Source: Persicaria tinctoria (Eukaryota; Streptophyta; Magnoliopsida; Caryophyllales; Polygonaceae). Taken from it: 64,000 nucleotides of DNA. The notes below the pieces were generated by a model, which worked only from the letters and a program-made list of their open reading frames with translations, did not search any database and was not told where the DNA came from. Positions 1-12,000 of this stretch are shown one piece after another. The position numbers and the translations under genes are program-made. Within the stretch, counting starts at the first letter, position 1; each line of letters begins with the position of its first letter. Where the stretch lies: NCBI GenBank assembly GCA_037127255.1, contig JBANSL010000005.1, positions 7,688,001 through 7,752,000 of the forward strand, given 5' to 3'.

Positions 1-716
1 ATTTGATTTTATTTAAAAGTCTTCCGCTATAATGTTATCAGGTTGTAAATTTAAACCCTCAATTTTAGAGGAAAGATTAATAAATAGTTATTTTTAAGTC
101 TTCCGCGATTTAATTGTATTTCTTTTATGTATTTAATATTATCATCTTGTTTATGGGAGCATGGTTGCATGTCCCTATAAGCCTAAGGTGGTTACAAAGA
201 AATTAAAGTCTGAGTAATCATTGGCGCTGTGACATTCTCTCGTCTTATAAAATGGGGCGTTACAGAGACGATTTATGTCATACTAAATGCTTAGATAAAG
301 GCGAAATTTGTAATATGATCATTGTTGGTGAAAATTCTTCTACTATTGCTAGCCTTGAATTAGTTGAAAATCCAGTCTTGGAAAAGGATGAAAACTTGCT
401 AGCATTTGATGGAAACTTAGAGATCAATGAACAAGCTACAATGCATATTAAGTTAGAATATCATGACGTTGATATAAAATCTGAATTGTGCACTACTAAA
501 GTTTCTTTTCTTGGTTTTGTAGAAAGCTCTAATGGTCTACAAGATGGCGGAGCCAAGATCAAATCCATCCAGAAGTGGTCAACCCCTGCAACAATCGGCC
601 TCGAGAGGAGTTTCCATTGGCATGAGATATTCGATCCAGGAGCTCGTGTGGATGCATTTGCGGAATCTTATGCAACCTTGGATTCGAGGTCGAATCCTTT
701 TCAAGAAAGGGGGAAT
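1..716 (+). other. Degenerate Ty3-gypsy 3'-end-like sequence
   Basis: An open frame runs from 252 to 908 (218 codons). Its first half is not recognisable. The second half has a run DSRSNPFQERGND followed by RAREN, which loosely resembles the linker and basic tail seen at the C-terminus of plant gypsy polyproteins, and the frame continues into the left arm of the inverted repeat. No reverse transcriptase, integrase or protease motif is present, so this is at best the worn 3' end of a retroelement. No host gene is recognised. Confidence 0.3.
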
Positions 717-2653
717 GATGCGGGACCATCCAAGACACTTCTGGACACGCCTATACTTGGGGATGGACATATGATTCGAGCTCGTGAGAATGATGTCATC
801 CTCAAGAGGAAGAAGAAGGCTCCACCATGGGAGAAGGTGCAAAGGTGGAAGCTTGACGTTCGTTTTGGGTTCGTTCATATAGTTGACAGCTTTTCGACGT
901 CTCAGTAAAATGAGTCGTACGGATTCAATATTAATCGGATTGGATCGTGCCATACCTTGTCGGAACGAGGACGAAGAGATCTACAACTTTGATGTTGAAA
1001 GTTTTTCCAGATTCAACCTAGAGCTTGGCCGAAAATCATATTCTTTGAAGTTGTCATTGTTTTGACAAGAATTTGTTAAGTGTTGGAACTTTTCTTATTG
1101 CTATTTTTAGAGACCTTATTTATTTAAGTTATTTTTAGTATTTTAGGGATTTAAGTTAATTTTTATTTTATTTATTATTTTTATCTTAAATCAGCCCCTA
1201 GGTGATAAGAAGGGCCGATTCATTCATTGTAGAACTCAGACGTCTCTTTTATGAAAATTTCAGTTTGTGTGAAACACAATTGAGAGAAAGTCTGTGAAAC
1301 ACAATTGAGAGAAAGTCAATCGACTCGAAGCGTGGCTCGTCGATTGCAACAATTGGTTCTTGATCTAACTTGGTTTGCTTTGAGTTCGTCAACCTCGCGA
1401 GAGCTTGGTGATCCAGGTAATCACAAGTCCCCTCCTTGTGCCTCCAAGTTGTCCGCTTGGTTGTGTAAGGTTGTAGAGGCGGGCTTTATAGTCGTTGGTA
1501 TTTGGTTCCTACCCTCTACGGAGGTCTGGGGTCTTTGCCTCGTTCTATTTTAGTTCGAATCAGTCTCTATCGGTCGTTTCTTTGTTATCAATTTCGAGTC
1601 TTTGAGTCTTTTGCTTCCGTTATTTGTTATTTCTTGTTTGATTGTCGAAGATCGGGCCACTCTACGGCTAACCCCGTATCATTGATACGGGGTTAGCCGT
1701 AGGATGGTCCGATCTTCGACAATCAAGACTCAACGACAAGAACGGAAGCAAAGACTCAAGAAACAAGAGCAAAGACTCAAAACGCAGCAATAGAAGACTC
1801 GACAAAAGTAATGAAAAGACCGATAGATTGGTTGATTCGAACTAAAATAGAACGAGGCAAAGACCCCAGGCCTCCGTAGAGGGTAGGAACCAAATACCAA
1901 CGACTATAAAGCCCGCCTCTACAACCTTACACAACCAAGCGGACAACTTGGAGGCACAAGGAGGGGACTTGTGATTACCTGGATCACCAAGCTCTCGCGA
2001 GGTTGACGAACTCAAAGCAAACCAAGTTAGATCAAGAACCAATTGTTGCAATCGACGAGCCACACTTCGAGTCGATTGACTTTCTCTCAATTGTGTTTCA
2101 CACAAACTGAAATTTTCATAAAAGAGACGTCTGAGTTCTACAATGAATGAATCGGCCCTTCTCATAACCTAGGGGCTGATTTAAGATAAAAATAATAAAT
2201 AAAATAAAAATTAACTTAAATCCCTAAAATACTAAAAATAACTTAAATAAATAAGGTCTCTAAAAATAGCAATAAGAAAAGTTCAAACACTTAACAAATT
2301 CCCGTCAAAACAGTGACAGCTTCAAAGAATATGATTTTCGGCGAAGCTCTAGGTTGAATCTGGAAAAACTTTCAACAGCAAAGTTGTAGATCTCTTCGTC
2401 CTCGTTCCGACAAGGTATGGCACGATCCAATCTGATTAATATTGAATCCGTACGACTCATTTTACTGAGACGTCGAAAAGCTGTCAACTATACGAACGAA
2501 CCCAAAACGAACGTCAAGCTTCCACCTTTGCACCTTCTCCCATGGTGGAGCCTTCTTCTTCCTCTTGAGGATGACATCATTTTCACGAGCTCGAATCATA
2601 TGTACATCTCCAAGTATAGGCGTGTCCGGAAGTGTCTTGGATGGTCCCGCATC
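717..2653. repeat. Large head-to-head inverted repeat with 1-nt spacer
   Basis: The arms 717-1681 and 1683-2653 are reverse complements with scattered differences. At the centre, 1662-1681 pairs perfectly with 1683-1702 around a single T at 1682. Each arm holds the same retroelement-like 3' coding tail followed by AT-rich, LTR-like sequence. The left arm has a 22-bp tandem duplication near 1270-1315 that the right arm lacks, and the arms differ by short indels between 1560-1660 and 1700-1830, so they have diverged since the inversion. Confidence 0.88.
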
Positions 2654-2929
2654 AAATATGGTTCAAAAGTTTTGAATGCTGGTTCGCAAAAAGCCAATAA
2701 ACTTTCTTTTGCATTAAACGATAAGTTTTAAATTTCACTTCAAATTAAAGTTTTGGTTTGTTTTATTTATATTTATTTTTCTTCCTCTGTACCATGACTT
2801 TTAAGTTAGTGAGCAAAATTGAATCCCCATTATTTTATACGGCCTCTAAATTATTTTGTTTTTATGTTCTGTTTAAGTTAATTGTTTGAGAATATATCGT
2901 TTATCTCACATATACTTTTATACAAGTTT

Positions 2930-3038
2930 AATCCCGTCCCGCCCCGTCCCAATATAATTTATATGATATACTAAAATTTCGCGGGACGAGTCCCGTCCCG
3001 GCTCAATCCCGTCCCGTCCCGTCCCGTGCCCACCCCTA
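2930..3038. mobile_element. hAT-type terminus fragment, GC-rich CCCGT repeats
   Basis: Repeats of CCCGTCCCG end in CACCCCTA at 3038. This layout (tandem GGGACGGG motifs next to a TAGGGGTG end) is typical of plant hAT termini. A matching left end and an 8-bp target duplication of GTATGTAA (3039-3046) were not found upstream, so only one end is supported. A 19-bp sequence containing TATGATATACTAAAAT occurs both inside (about 2960) and just outside (about 3065) the fragment. Confidence 0.4.
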
Positions 3039-3219
3039 GTATGTAAAGAAGGGTACTTACTCTTATATGATATACTAAAATATAATTTATTAACAAAACG
3101 CGCAAGGGCGTGGGTAATCGTTACAATTTATTTATTAAAGTTATGTGTGTTTCTAATCATTTTTTTTTAAAAAAAGTTAAAATCAAACTCGTTTGTCTTT
3201 TCAAAATTCTTTTAAAATT

Positions 3220-3500
3220 GTACTCCCGTATTTAGAAAACGGGAGTTATAAAATAGTTGGACTCTCGTGTTTGAAAAATGGGAGGTGTAATTAAAATTGT
3301 ACTTCCGTTTTTTAAATACGAGAGTACAACTCAGTTTTATAACTCCCGTTTTTTAAAAACGGAAGGCAAAACTAAAAGTTGTACTCTCGTTTTTCAAACA
3401 CGGAAGTACAACTTATATTTTGAACTCCCGTGTTTTAAAAACGGAAGGCATAAATTAACTTTCCATTTACCCTTCCGTTTTCAAGGCACGGAAGTACAAA
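3220..3500. repeat. Array of small palindromes, CTCCCGT...ACGGGAG type
   Basis: Five to six units of about 45-60 bp. Each contains half-sites such as ACTCCCGT or CTTCCGT facing ACGGGAGT or ACGGAAGT across an A/T-rich loop; 3222-3246 is a perfect 8-bp-stem example. Orientation alternates along the array. A 95-codon open frame (3278-3565) runs through it but has repeat composition and no recognisable protein. Confidence 0.75.
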
Positions 3501-4807
3501 GCCTTTTTGAGTGCCCACACCAAATCTTTTGTGGTGGAATTAGAGGACGCGTTTTTTTTAAGTAATTGTACTCCTTAATTTTGTTTTATGTAATTGTACT
3601 TTTTTTAAGATGGATATTACATATTTATCCTTACAATCAACTTTTACCCTTGTTAATTTTTATCATTTTTTTAAAATGATAAATGAGGAAGATTTTTTTA
3701 ACAAATCAAATTTTATCCTAATTTTTTTTATCAAATTTTATCCTAATTTTTTTTATCCCTTTTTAAAAAGTTGGTGGATGAAGATATTTTAACAAACTTT
3801 ATCCATTTTAAAACTATTGAGTTAGATTACTATAGACGGATTGGTGGAGGAATGGATTATTATCAACGGAGAATTTTCTAGGGAACCATTTCAAGAATTT
3901 TCTAGGTTATAGCCTTATAGGTAACATAGGTTACTCTTAAAATTATTTGAATTGTCAAGCACCATCTTCCAACTCCCAATGTCCACTGTAGTATACTATA
4001 AGAACAATTGCATCCATCTTTTCCAATATATAAAAAAGTCAATCACGTTCCACGTACCATCCAACAATATATTACAATAAAAGTAAACAATGACATGCGT
4101 TACTTATAAGAAACCACACTCTTGTAATATAATAATATTCGTGTAATCAGTTCCTTTAATGAATGAAATCTTCTACCCATTACTATACCCACATTTGGCT
4201 TATAGAGTTGTATTATAAGAAATCACTATAACCAACTAATGTAGCAAACAATTCTTGTAATGAATGATTTACTGTAATGAACGAATTCTTGTACAATAGC
4301 ATACAATTATTGTAATGAACGAATTCTTTTACCCATTATTATAACCAACTACAATAGCATACAATTATTGTAATGAATGATTTCCTGTAATGATCGAATT
4401 ATAGTAAAGACATGTATCAATTAAAGTAGCGTATTATTGTAAAAATAGATAACAATTATTGTAACCTAAATTATTGTCCCTGACTAACAAGAAGCGAAAA
4501 CAATATCCGTAGGTACGATATCGATTCCCTGAAGCTTCCATCTACCCTACATCTTCGTTCTTTCGTCTACCCTGCATCGTCATTCTTCTTTGAAAATCAA
4601 AAACGGCGATGACGAGTTTTTGTGTCTGTATCCGGCATTTAACTTCCGTGGTTGAATTAGGGTTATCAAATTAGAGTTTACTATACCATGGAAGTTATAG
4701 TGGCAATCACATAAACAAAAATTTACCAACCGTCAATGTCTTCGCAATCACCGTGCTCCAAGGAAGATATAATGGGATAAACGTCACTTAATTTAACCAT
4801 TCCGGAA
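3501..4807. other. AT-rich spacer with degenerate TGTAATGAAYGA repeats
   Basis: No gene recognised. Between about 4240 and 4400 the words TTGTAATGAATGA, TAATGAACGAATTC and ACAATAGCATACAATTATTG recur in the same order two to three times, forming an imperfect tandem repeat. The remainder is AT-rich sequence without long open frames. Confidence 0.5.
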
Positions 4808-4876
4808 TGGCTCACCGGAAAGGACTTGTGGATAATAGTCATAGGTCCCCGGTTCGAACCCCGGAATGACCGCTCT
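4808..4876 (+). other. tRNA-like Pol III module (SINE or tRNA pseudogene)
   Basis: An A-box-like TGGCTCACCGG (4808-4818) is followed 32 bp later by a perfect B-box GGTTCGAACC (4851-4860). The T-arm pairs at four of five positions. An acceptor stem in the standard position does not form, so this is not a functional tRNA. It is either a tRNA-derived SINE head or a decayed tRNA. Confidence 0.4.
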
Positions 4877-5340
4877 TTATTTACCAATTCAAGGAATGGA
4901 AAAGAACGAGCGTTGATGGAATGAGATGAGCGTCAATAGAATTAGAATTAATTAGAGATTCTACAATTAGTTGTTACAATCAAATTAAGGGCAAATCTAT
5001 CCTAACACAAAAAAAAACAAAATTTTCAAAGATGCATTTACCAAAAAAAAACTTTAAAAGGGTATAACTATCCAATTTCGCCAAAAAATTATCTTACATA
5101 TTGAATCCTTAATCTAGTAAAAAAAAACTTAAAAAGTAAAAAAAAAAAAAAGTTATTGAATTCCTTGGGAGGGTTAAATTCGATCATAACGTGTCATCCT
5201 TGTTAATTGAGCTAATAAGATTTGTTCTTATTCCAAGAACTCTAGGCAGAGTTACAGAGAGGCAACATAGCATCTTAAATAGCTGCTTATACTATGGGCT
5301 CGTTTTGTTCACTATGGGAATTGAAATTCTTAAGAAGTTA
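4877..5340. other. Spacer without recognisable gene
   Basis: AT-rich sequence with several poly-A runs (about 5010-5150). No coding region, RNA or complete transposon was seen. Confidence 0.5.
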
Positions 5341-5625
5341 CTTCCTCCGTAACACAATAGTTGTCCATTTGATCACTTTTTCTTGTAACAAAATATTTGT
5401 CCATTAAAATTTTCTAATTTTATCCATTCATCTCATTAATTGTATTTGATTTCCAAGAAATTCTATTAATACTCCAACTTTCCATACTATACTTTTTTTT
5501 TCATTGGTCTATTTTTTTCCCACATTATTTATTTGCAAAATTTTTAATTATTCTACTTTCTAATTGTAGCTTTCTTAAGAAGTGTGAAAACCCCCAAATG
5601 GACAACTATTGCGTTACGGAGGGAG
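5341..5625. mobile_element. Stowaway-type MITE, TA target site
   Basis: Ends CTTCCTCCGTAACACAATAG (5341-) and the inverted copy finishing ACGGAGGGAG at 5625, flanked by TA on both sides (5339-5340, 5626-5627). The terminal inverted repeat of about 30 bp includes AGTTGTCCATTTG. It has no coding capacity. The CTCCCTCCGT end and TA duplication are the Stowaway (Tc1/mariner) pattern. Confidence 0.8.
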
Positions 5626-6179
5626 TATTTTATAAAAATTGACTTCTCGGGAAATTTAATAGATGAGAATTGTGAAAATGTGTTTAGTTAATTTTTTTTA
5701 TTTTAGAGAATTAAAAGGAGAATTGAAAATTTCCAAATATAAAAAGGTAGAAGTTGAACCAGGGAGAACTAGATAAATGAACTTCCTCTAATTTTGATGA
5801 TTTACCTAGTACTTTGTAAGATATTGTTTTTGGGACCTTATGATTTTGGAATGAATATAAAGTAATCTTTTCTATCAAAATAAATTAGAGAAATTGAACT
5901 TCTCGGGGGGAAGTGGAATTCCTGGGTTTTCATCTTTAAAAAAAAATACTAACCAACCGCATATATTTCTTCGACTTTCTGAGAATTTCTACTTCCTGAG
6001 TTTTTAAGTTGTCAACCAAACACGCTCTATATATATCGAGAGCATTGTGGGAGTCTCCCTAAATCATCTTGAAACCCGATCATTGTGGAGTAGTTTCCAA
6101 CTTTTGGGCATCTCCAAATATTTGAGAACCTCCCCAAATTCGAAGTCAATTAAAACTTTTGGGCATCTCCAACTTTTGG
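5626..6179. other. Spacer without recognisable gene
   Basis: AT-rich, containing two short direct repeats of a TTTTGGGCATCTCCAA word (about 6100 and 6160). No gene seen. Confidence 0.45.
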
Positions 6180-6186
6180 GTTCACA

Positions 6187-6592
6187 AAGGAGCGGATCCA
6201 GAAATTTTTTCGGGGTGGGCACAACTTTTTTTTGGATAATTTTTACATTATTTTTATTAAAAATATTTATTAAAAGATATATATGAAACAAATATCTTAA
6301 ATTTATTAGAAAAATTATAATTATTTAATCGTAAAATACCAAATAAATTATAAGAATTTTAAAATAATGAAAATTGAATTGGGGAAAAAATAAATGAAAA
6401 TATGTGCCTAGTGGGATTTGAACAATGGTTGATTGACTACTATTTAAAATGGGGCGGGCTTAACCACTAAGCCACTAAAAATATTTGTATTTTACCTTGT
6501 AATTTTTTTACATAACACATATATTCTTATACTTTTTTCGGGATCGGGGTGGGCGACGGCCCGGTGTCGCCCACCCTTGGATCCGCCCCTGC
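6187..6592. mobile_element. 406-bp MITE with internal tRNA-like module
   Basis: Inverted ends contain GGAGCGGATCCA (about 6189-6200) and TGGATCCGCCCC (about 6578-6589), flanked by GTTCACA on both sides (6180-6186 and 6593-6599), a 7-bp target duplication. Inside, on the minus strand, an A-box-like TGGCTTAGTGGTTAAG (6459-6474) precedes a B-box-like GTTCAAATCCC (6413-6423). A GC hairpin (6547-6576, GGGTGGGCGAC arms) sits just inside the right end. No ORF. The superfamily is uncertain; the target length does not decide between hAT and MULE. Confidence 0.65.
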
Positions 6593-6599
6593 GTTCACA

Positions 6600-7659
6600 T
6601 TTTTTTTAATGCATTAACAATTATCCTTTTATTCTCTTTTGTGTTGCTTGTCGGTGTGACATTTTGTTCATCTTCGATGACTTGTTCCGGGTCACTATAA
6701 CACATCCTCTAAGCATAGTTAGAGAAATGGTGTCGTACAGCTTGACCCCTAAACCCTGCTTTAAACGGAATATACTAAAATGGTTGTTTGTTGTTGCATT
6801 AACAACTCTTTTTCAAATCGTTTATGTTTGGAATGTTTAATGGAATTTTTATAATGTTTAATGTCATTTGTGTGTAAATTGTTTATGTTTAAATTAACGG
6901 ATTTTTCGTGAGGTAACCCTGTGGTTTAGCTTAATTTAAGTTTTTTGGAAAAAAATGTCTTGTACGCGAAACTTGTGGTTTGGTTGGAAAAAGAGAGTTT
7001 GAACTTTTAAAAGGGTACTTATTTTTGGTGAATAAAGAATGGCCATATGCGGGAGTCGAATCGGGGACGTTCGAGTATTATCCTGAGATTCTTTTCGGCT
7101 TGACCACCGCCGACCTTGTTTGGCGGCTCCTATTCCATTATAGGGCATAGATAACTTGGTATAACGTTTATAAGCCATGACTTGACTTATGAAAGATGGT
7201 TCAGTAAGGACTAAGGATCAATTATGAAACCCATTACCACATGCAACTTGAAATTCCCCGTCTGCCTCCGAGTTCGGATTTGGACCCCAATTAATTTTAG
7301 TAGTTTTGTTGCGTGTTGTTGTTTTTGTGTTGTGGGTTTAGTAAGAAAATTGATAGAATATGATATATACGGATGAAATTTTGTACATTTTGAATCGGTT
7401 AATGTGATATATACGAAGAGAACAATGAAAACTATCGAAGGGATCGCAGACAGATTGTGGATAAAGGAGATTGAGACCAAAATCTAGATTTTTTTGGGTA
7501 ATCAGGTTGGGGGTTTTGCAAGGGGGAAAGTGGATCGATATTAGAGGCCATTAGAAGAGAAATCGAAAGCGAGGTTGAAGGGAGATGTCATGTTTGATGG
7601 GTGCAGCATTGATGGGCTGATTTTGGTCCGGTATGACGGTGGTGAGAGGATGGTGGTGG
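6600..7659. other. Spacer without recognisable gene
   Basis: Open frames of 80-89 codons on the minus strand (6936-7178, 7211-7480) have no recognisable domain and are probably chance. Apart from the tRNA-like module, nothing is identified. Confidence 0.45.
7052..7106 (-). other. tRNA-like/SINE-like A and B boxes
   Basis: On the minus strand TGGTCAAGCCG (7096-7106) is followed by GATTCGACTCC (7062-7052), the spacing and order of Pol III A and B boxes. No target duplication or poly-A tail was found, so this is only a weak SINE candidate. Confidence 0.3.
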
Positions 7660-7662
7660 TTA

Positions 7663-8407
7663 GAGCATCCACAACCAAGGGTTTTCACTACCTTAAGGTA
7701 ATTAAAAGGTAACCTTGTGGTTGTAGACAAAACCTTAAGGTAGAGGGAGGGAGGGGTTACCTTGGTGTGGAGAGGTAGAGTGTGCTTTGGACCATGTGTA
7801 AAAGTTGATGCTTTATTTATTTATTATGTTTTTCTATTTAACTAATAATATTACGATTGGTGGAAGTAATATGATGAATATAGATATATGAGAAAAAGGG
7901 GAAGATGAGGTAAACTCATGGTTGTGAACTAAAAATATGAAAACCTTAAACAAAGAGGTAGATAAAGTGAAAATTTGTTTAAAAGAAAAAATAAATGATG
8001 TGTCAAAATATTATGAAGAGAGATAAGAAAAAATGGAGAAGAGGTAACCTTATGGTTGCGGATGGTCTATTTATTTTTTCTTTTAAACAAATTTTCACTT
8101 TATCTACCTCTTTGTTTAAGGTTTTCATATTTTTAGTTCACAGCCATGAGTTTACCTCATCTTCACCTTTTTCTCATATATCTATATTCATCATATTACT
8201 TCCACCAATCATAATATTACAGTATTAGTTAAATAGAAAAACATAATAAATAAATAAAGCATCAACTTTTACACATGATCCAAAGCACACTCTACCTCTC
8301 CACACCAAGGTAACCCCTCCCTCCCTCTACCTTAAGGTTTTGTCTACAACCACAAGGTTACCTTTTACTTACCTTAAGGTAGTGAAAACCCTTGGTTGTG
8401 GATGCTA
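7663..8407. mobile_element. Tourist/Harbinger-type foldback MITE, TTA target site
   Basis: The 745-bp element begins GAGCATCCACAACCAAGGG (7663-) and ends with the inverse at about 8406, with TTA on both sides (7660-7662, 8408-8410). The arms (about 7663-8005 and 8065-8407) are reverse complements over most of their length, including an inner CACCAAGGTAACCCCTCC word, so the transcript could fold into a hairpin of more than 300 bp. The 77-codon frame at 7995-8228 is an arm artefact. The end sequence and 3-bp target fit PIF/Harbinger (Tourist) MITEs. Confidence 0.8.
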
Positions 8408-8410
8408 TTA

Positions 8411-9038
8411 GGCATCAAGACCAAGAAGAGGCAGTAATGTTTATTGAGGAGCAGTGTTGATGGCGTTTGTGGCATTGGTATTTTTACTAACTTAAATCCT
8501 CGACTCTCCTCAATTCATTTTCCACTCCACAATGGTCGGGTGCCTCAAAATCCATCTCATATATATTTTGCATATCTCACCATATAATTTATGGCCTATG
8601 AACTAATTACTGATTTGCCAAACAAGGCATACGTTTGCTCTGTTTTCCCATGGTGCTTTTTAACGGATCGCGCGCTTATATTCATTTCCCTGCAAAGCGT
8701 ATTGTAACGACCTCCAAGCAAGAGTATATCTTTGCACTAGGGATTGAGTTTCAATTAGTTTGCCTTACCTCCAACAAGCTACAACCTGAACCTGATACGA
8801 TTCACATAAGCGTAAGTCATAAATAAACATGGCGTTTTCGGATTCGGGCACGGCTTTGTCTAGCTAAACCTAAGGACTACAAATCCTGAAGACAAATTCA
8901 ACAGCATTAACTGACCCATCACCTAATATCAGCTGGTGTGTAAAAGCGTTTGTTGAAGTCTTTACAGATGAACTAGGGTTTGCAATCTACTCGTCTCCTG
9001 GTTAACGTTTTGCGATAACTTGACTGTCGTCATGTAGA
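8411..9038 (-). other. 3' flank and probable 3' UTR of the ARID gene
   Basis: Sequence downstream of the ARID-gene stop codon (9039-9041, minus strand). It probably includes its 3' UTR, but no clear poly-A signal could be fixed. The 63-codon plus-strand frame 8635-8826 has no recognisable domain. Confidence 0.4.
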
Positions 9039-12000
9039 TCAATCTGACTGCTCGAATGGAACACGGACGAACAACTGCCCGTGCAAGGTCACCACTGCTG
9101 AAGTCTGATGCGGGTCGATTCTTGAAGGCAGGCTAACAACCTGGGTTTGATGAAAATGTGAGTTATCAGAACGATTAGAGTGGAAGGAAGCAAGATCGAG
9201 TCAAAAAGGTGAAGAGGGAGTTTAGATGGTGCTTGAACAAGTACTGAGTGCAGTCATAAGTTCCTTCAGATGCAGTCATAAGAATCAACATTTTCGTATG
9301 GCTGTAGACAAGTATGACAGGAAATGAGTCCAAGTTACCTTTCTGAAAGGCGTTACTCCCCACGGATTGTCAGCATTTTCAGGTTCACCACTAATCACCA
9401 AGCGTCCTGCTGGATCTGACTGAACCCGTACCTATAGTGCAAGTAAAAATCGTAAGGAGTAAGTTGAAGTTTACTATTCAAAGTGCGCGTACAAAATAAC
9501 AAAAATTTAGATCCACTGATAGAGGTTATTGTTTTTTCAGAAAGCTAATCCTGATATCCTGGGATTCTTCTATAGACCAAAATATTATTCCTCTATGCAA
9601 GCTATGCTGCAACATGTCACACGGAACTAATTTAGAAGAAACCACAGCGGTGAAATTATTGACTGCCAATAAAAGCACCCTCCCAGAATGCGATTATAGA
9701 GCAATCACTCACTACCAAGCAGATGAATGGAAGCATGAGAAAAACATCCACCCAGACTAAACAAAAACGAGCCTTTTTTTTGGACACATTTGTGAAAGTA
9801 ATTATGAAAAAAAAACACAAGCTCTTGGATGCATCCTGGACCCATAGTAAGAGTAAAGTTGAGTATATTTGGTGGAGGCATCTTACAAGCTTTGATCATT
9901 TCTAGGCTGCTAACAGGAAAATTGCTGAGGATGTCAGCAACTATCACGATCATAATTTGGCTGCTCTTTAAAAGTGAAGGTCCAACCCTTCAAATTAATA
10001 GTGAAGATCCAAAGGAATTGACTAAATATTTTGTCATAATCAGGATGTCAATCTATTCAGAGGTTACACTGTGCAGTAAACATATACTGAGTGGATGAAA
10101 ACCAGGACATACCTCTTCCCGAAGAAGTCCTGGAACCAAAGCATAGACCTCATAGCAATCTTTCTGCAACGTGTATTCAAATTTACATTAATCAGTGCTA
10201 GTCTAAAATTTGTTTGGAAGAACATTGTCCCAAAGGTCAAAAGCTCCACAAAACTATCAAAATATAGATAAAAATTTGACTACTTTTTTTGTACCAGATC
10301 AGGCATAGCCTATAATTGCTTCTAGCTGAGGACAGTATAATAAATACATGGGTGAAGAGCTCAATAGAAGGTAAAAAATTATCAACCAAGAACAAGGGTA
10401 AGCATGCGAATGAATCCATATTGGCAAAACTTACTGTTGTGCGGACATTAATCTTCACCCAATCAGCTGGTGGCCCAACATCAATAACGGCAGTTTCAGA
10501 CCTGGAAAATGAAAAAATAATCAGCAACATTTTACAGGATGTTTAAAATCAAGATGAGTAAATAGTGGGTATAAAGCTTTCAAAGGTGATTATAAGGTGA
10601 AGAACTAAAGAAAGGGCCTCAGAAAGTCAGAAAGATTTATAGATGATAGGAAGCTTAGTATACAGCTTAAACATGGGCCAGAAACAAATCAGTGACACTT
10701 TTTCATATGCTGCAGCTTTGGTCTACATTCCAAATGATAGGGTTAAAGTATGATTCAAAACAATATCTTCAGATGTTATTGGACTTCACAAGTTCACATT
10801 TAACGGACACATTCAACATTCAGCAGTGGCCTAAAAACTTACGGTCCCTGTATCAATTTGCTCCGTGATGCTTTAATAGCTGCTTCGGCTAATGGTTTCT
10901 TTCGTTTTTGCCCTCCTGCACATCAAAAACTTTATGTGACGACAATTTCACAATTGCAAGCTGAAGCTGAACATAATCTGAAAGAGAACCAACCAATGTT
11001 CTTCAGCTGTTTTTCCCGACTTTTTAAGGGGATAGGGCTTTTATCCTATGACATACACATTTCACACAAATTAGTCAAATGATGATTGAGCAATAGTAGA
11101 ACTCGAAGAAAAACTGAAGCAATAAAAAAACATAAAATAGGATCGAAACCTTAATAATTGGGTCACCAACTTCACCATTTCCAAGAAGACGCTGTGAGTG
11201 CCACCCCTGCATGGCTCGAGCAGCTGCATCTCTACGCGCCCTGCCTGATCCAGAAGCTTGATTATTTACAACCTGTACAAGGATCGTCATTATCATAAGA
11301 GGACTAGGAGGAAACTTTTCCCTGTTATCGAGGTGCTTTGTTTTTTTTTTAATTGATTCAGGACGAGCAAAATTTCCAAGAGATGGACGAGCACAAGAAT
11401 GAAATTTCATTAGGTGCAGCAGCAAAAGAAAAAAAGTATTAAGTAGACCAAAGCCCAAAACTGTTGCAGTTTATATAAACTTCAATAAACCTTTTTAAAG
11501 ATGAAAGGGCGTCCAATTTTAATATATTAAAGGAAAACTTATTGATCAAGATTAGACGGCAGAATTAAGGACTCCATTTATTGTATTAAAATTATATCAA
11601 CAGAATTTCTCTGAAACAACAAAGAGTCATGCTTGTTGTACTAAAGTTTTACTTTGGAAGCCATAGTTTGAATTGCTGATAACAGTCAGTTTTGCCAATG
11701 CCCCATCTTCTACTAACCAAGAAAATTGGCATATGCTAAGCACATTTTTTCCCATCCAACCTAAACACTACTCCGTAGTGTTCTAGCTTGCCAAAGTTTG
11801 GAGATGGGAAGAGGTCAGAAAAGTATGGTCAACATAGTGTGATAACTAGGCATAATTTACATGTGTGCTTACTTTTAAAACTACAAGGCTAGGATCCTAA
11901 TATTCTATGCATACCATTTAAAGAAGAAAAGGATAAATATATTTCTACTGAACTTTAGTATCAGCATATTTACCGGACTTTCCATGCTCACAGGTTCTGT

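Noticed and set aside
2930..3038. Telomere-like or G-quadruplex array
   Set aside because: The CCCGT unit is not the plant telomere repeat; the terminal CACCCCTA fits a hAT end better.
4808..4876. Functional tRNA gene
   Set aside because: B-box and most of the T-arm are present but no acceptor stem forms in the standard position.
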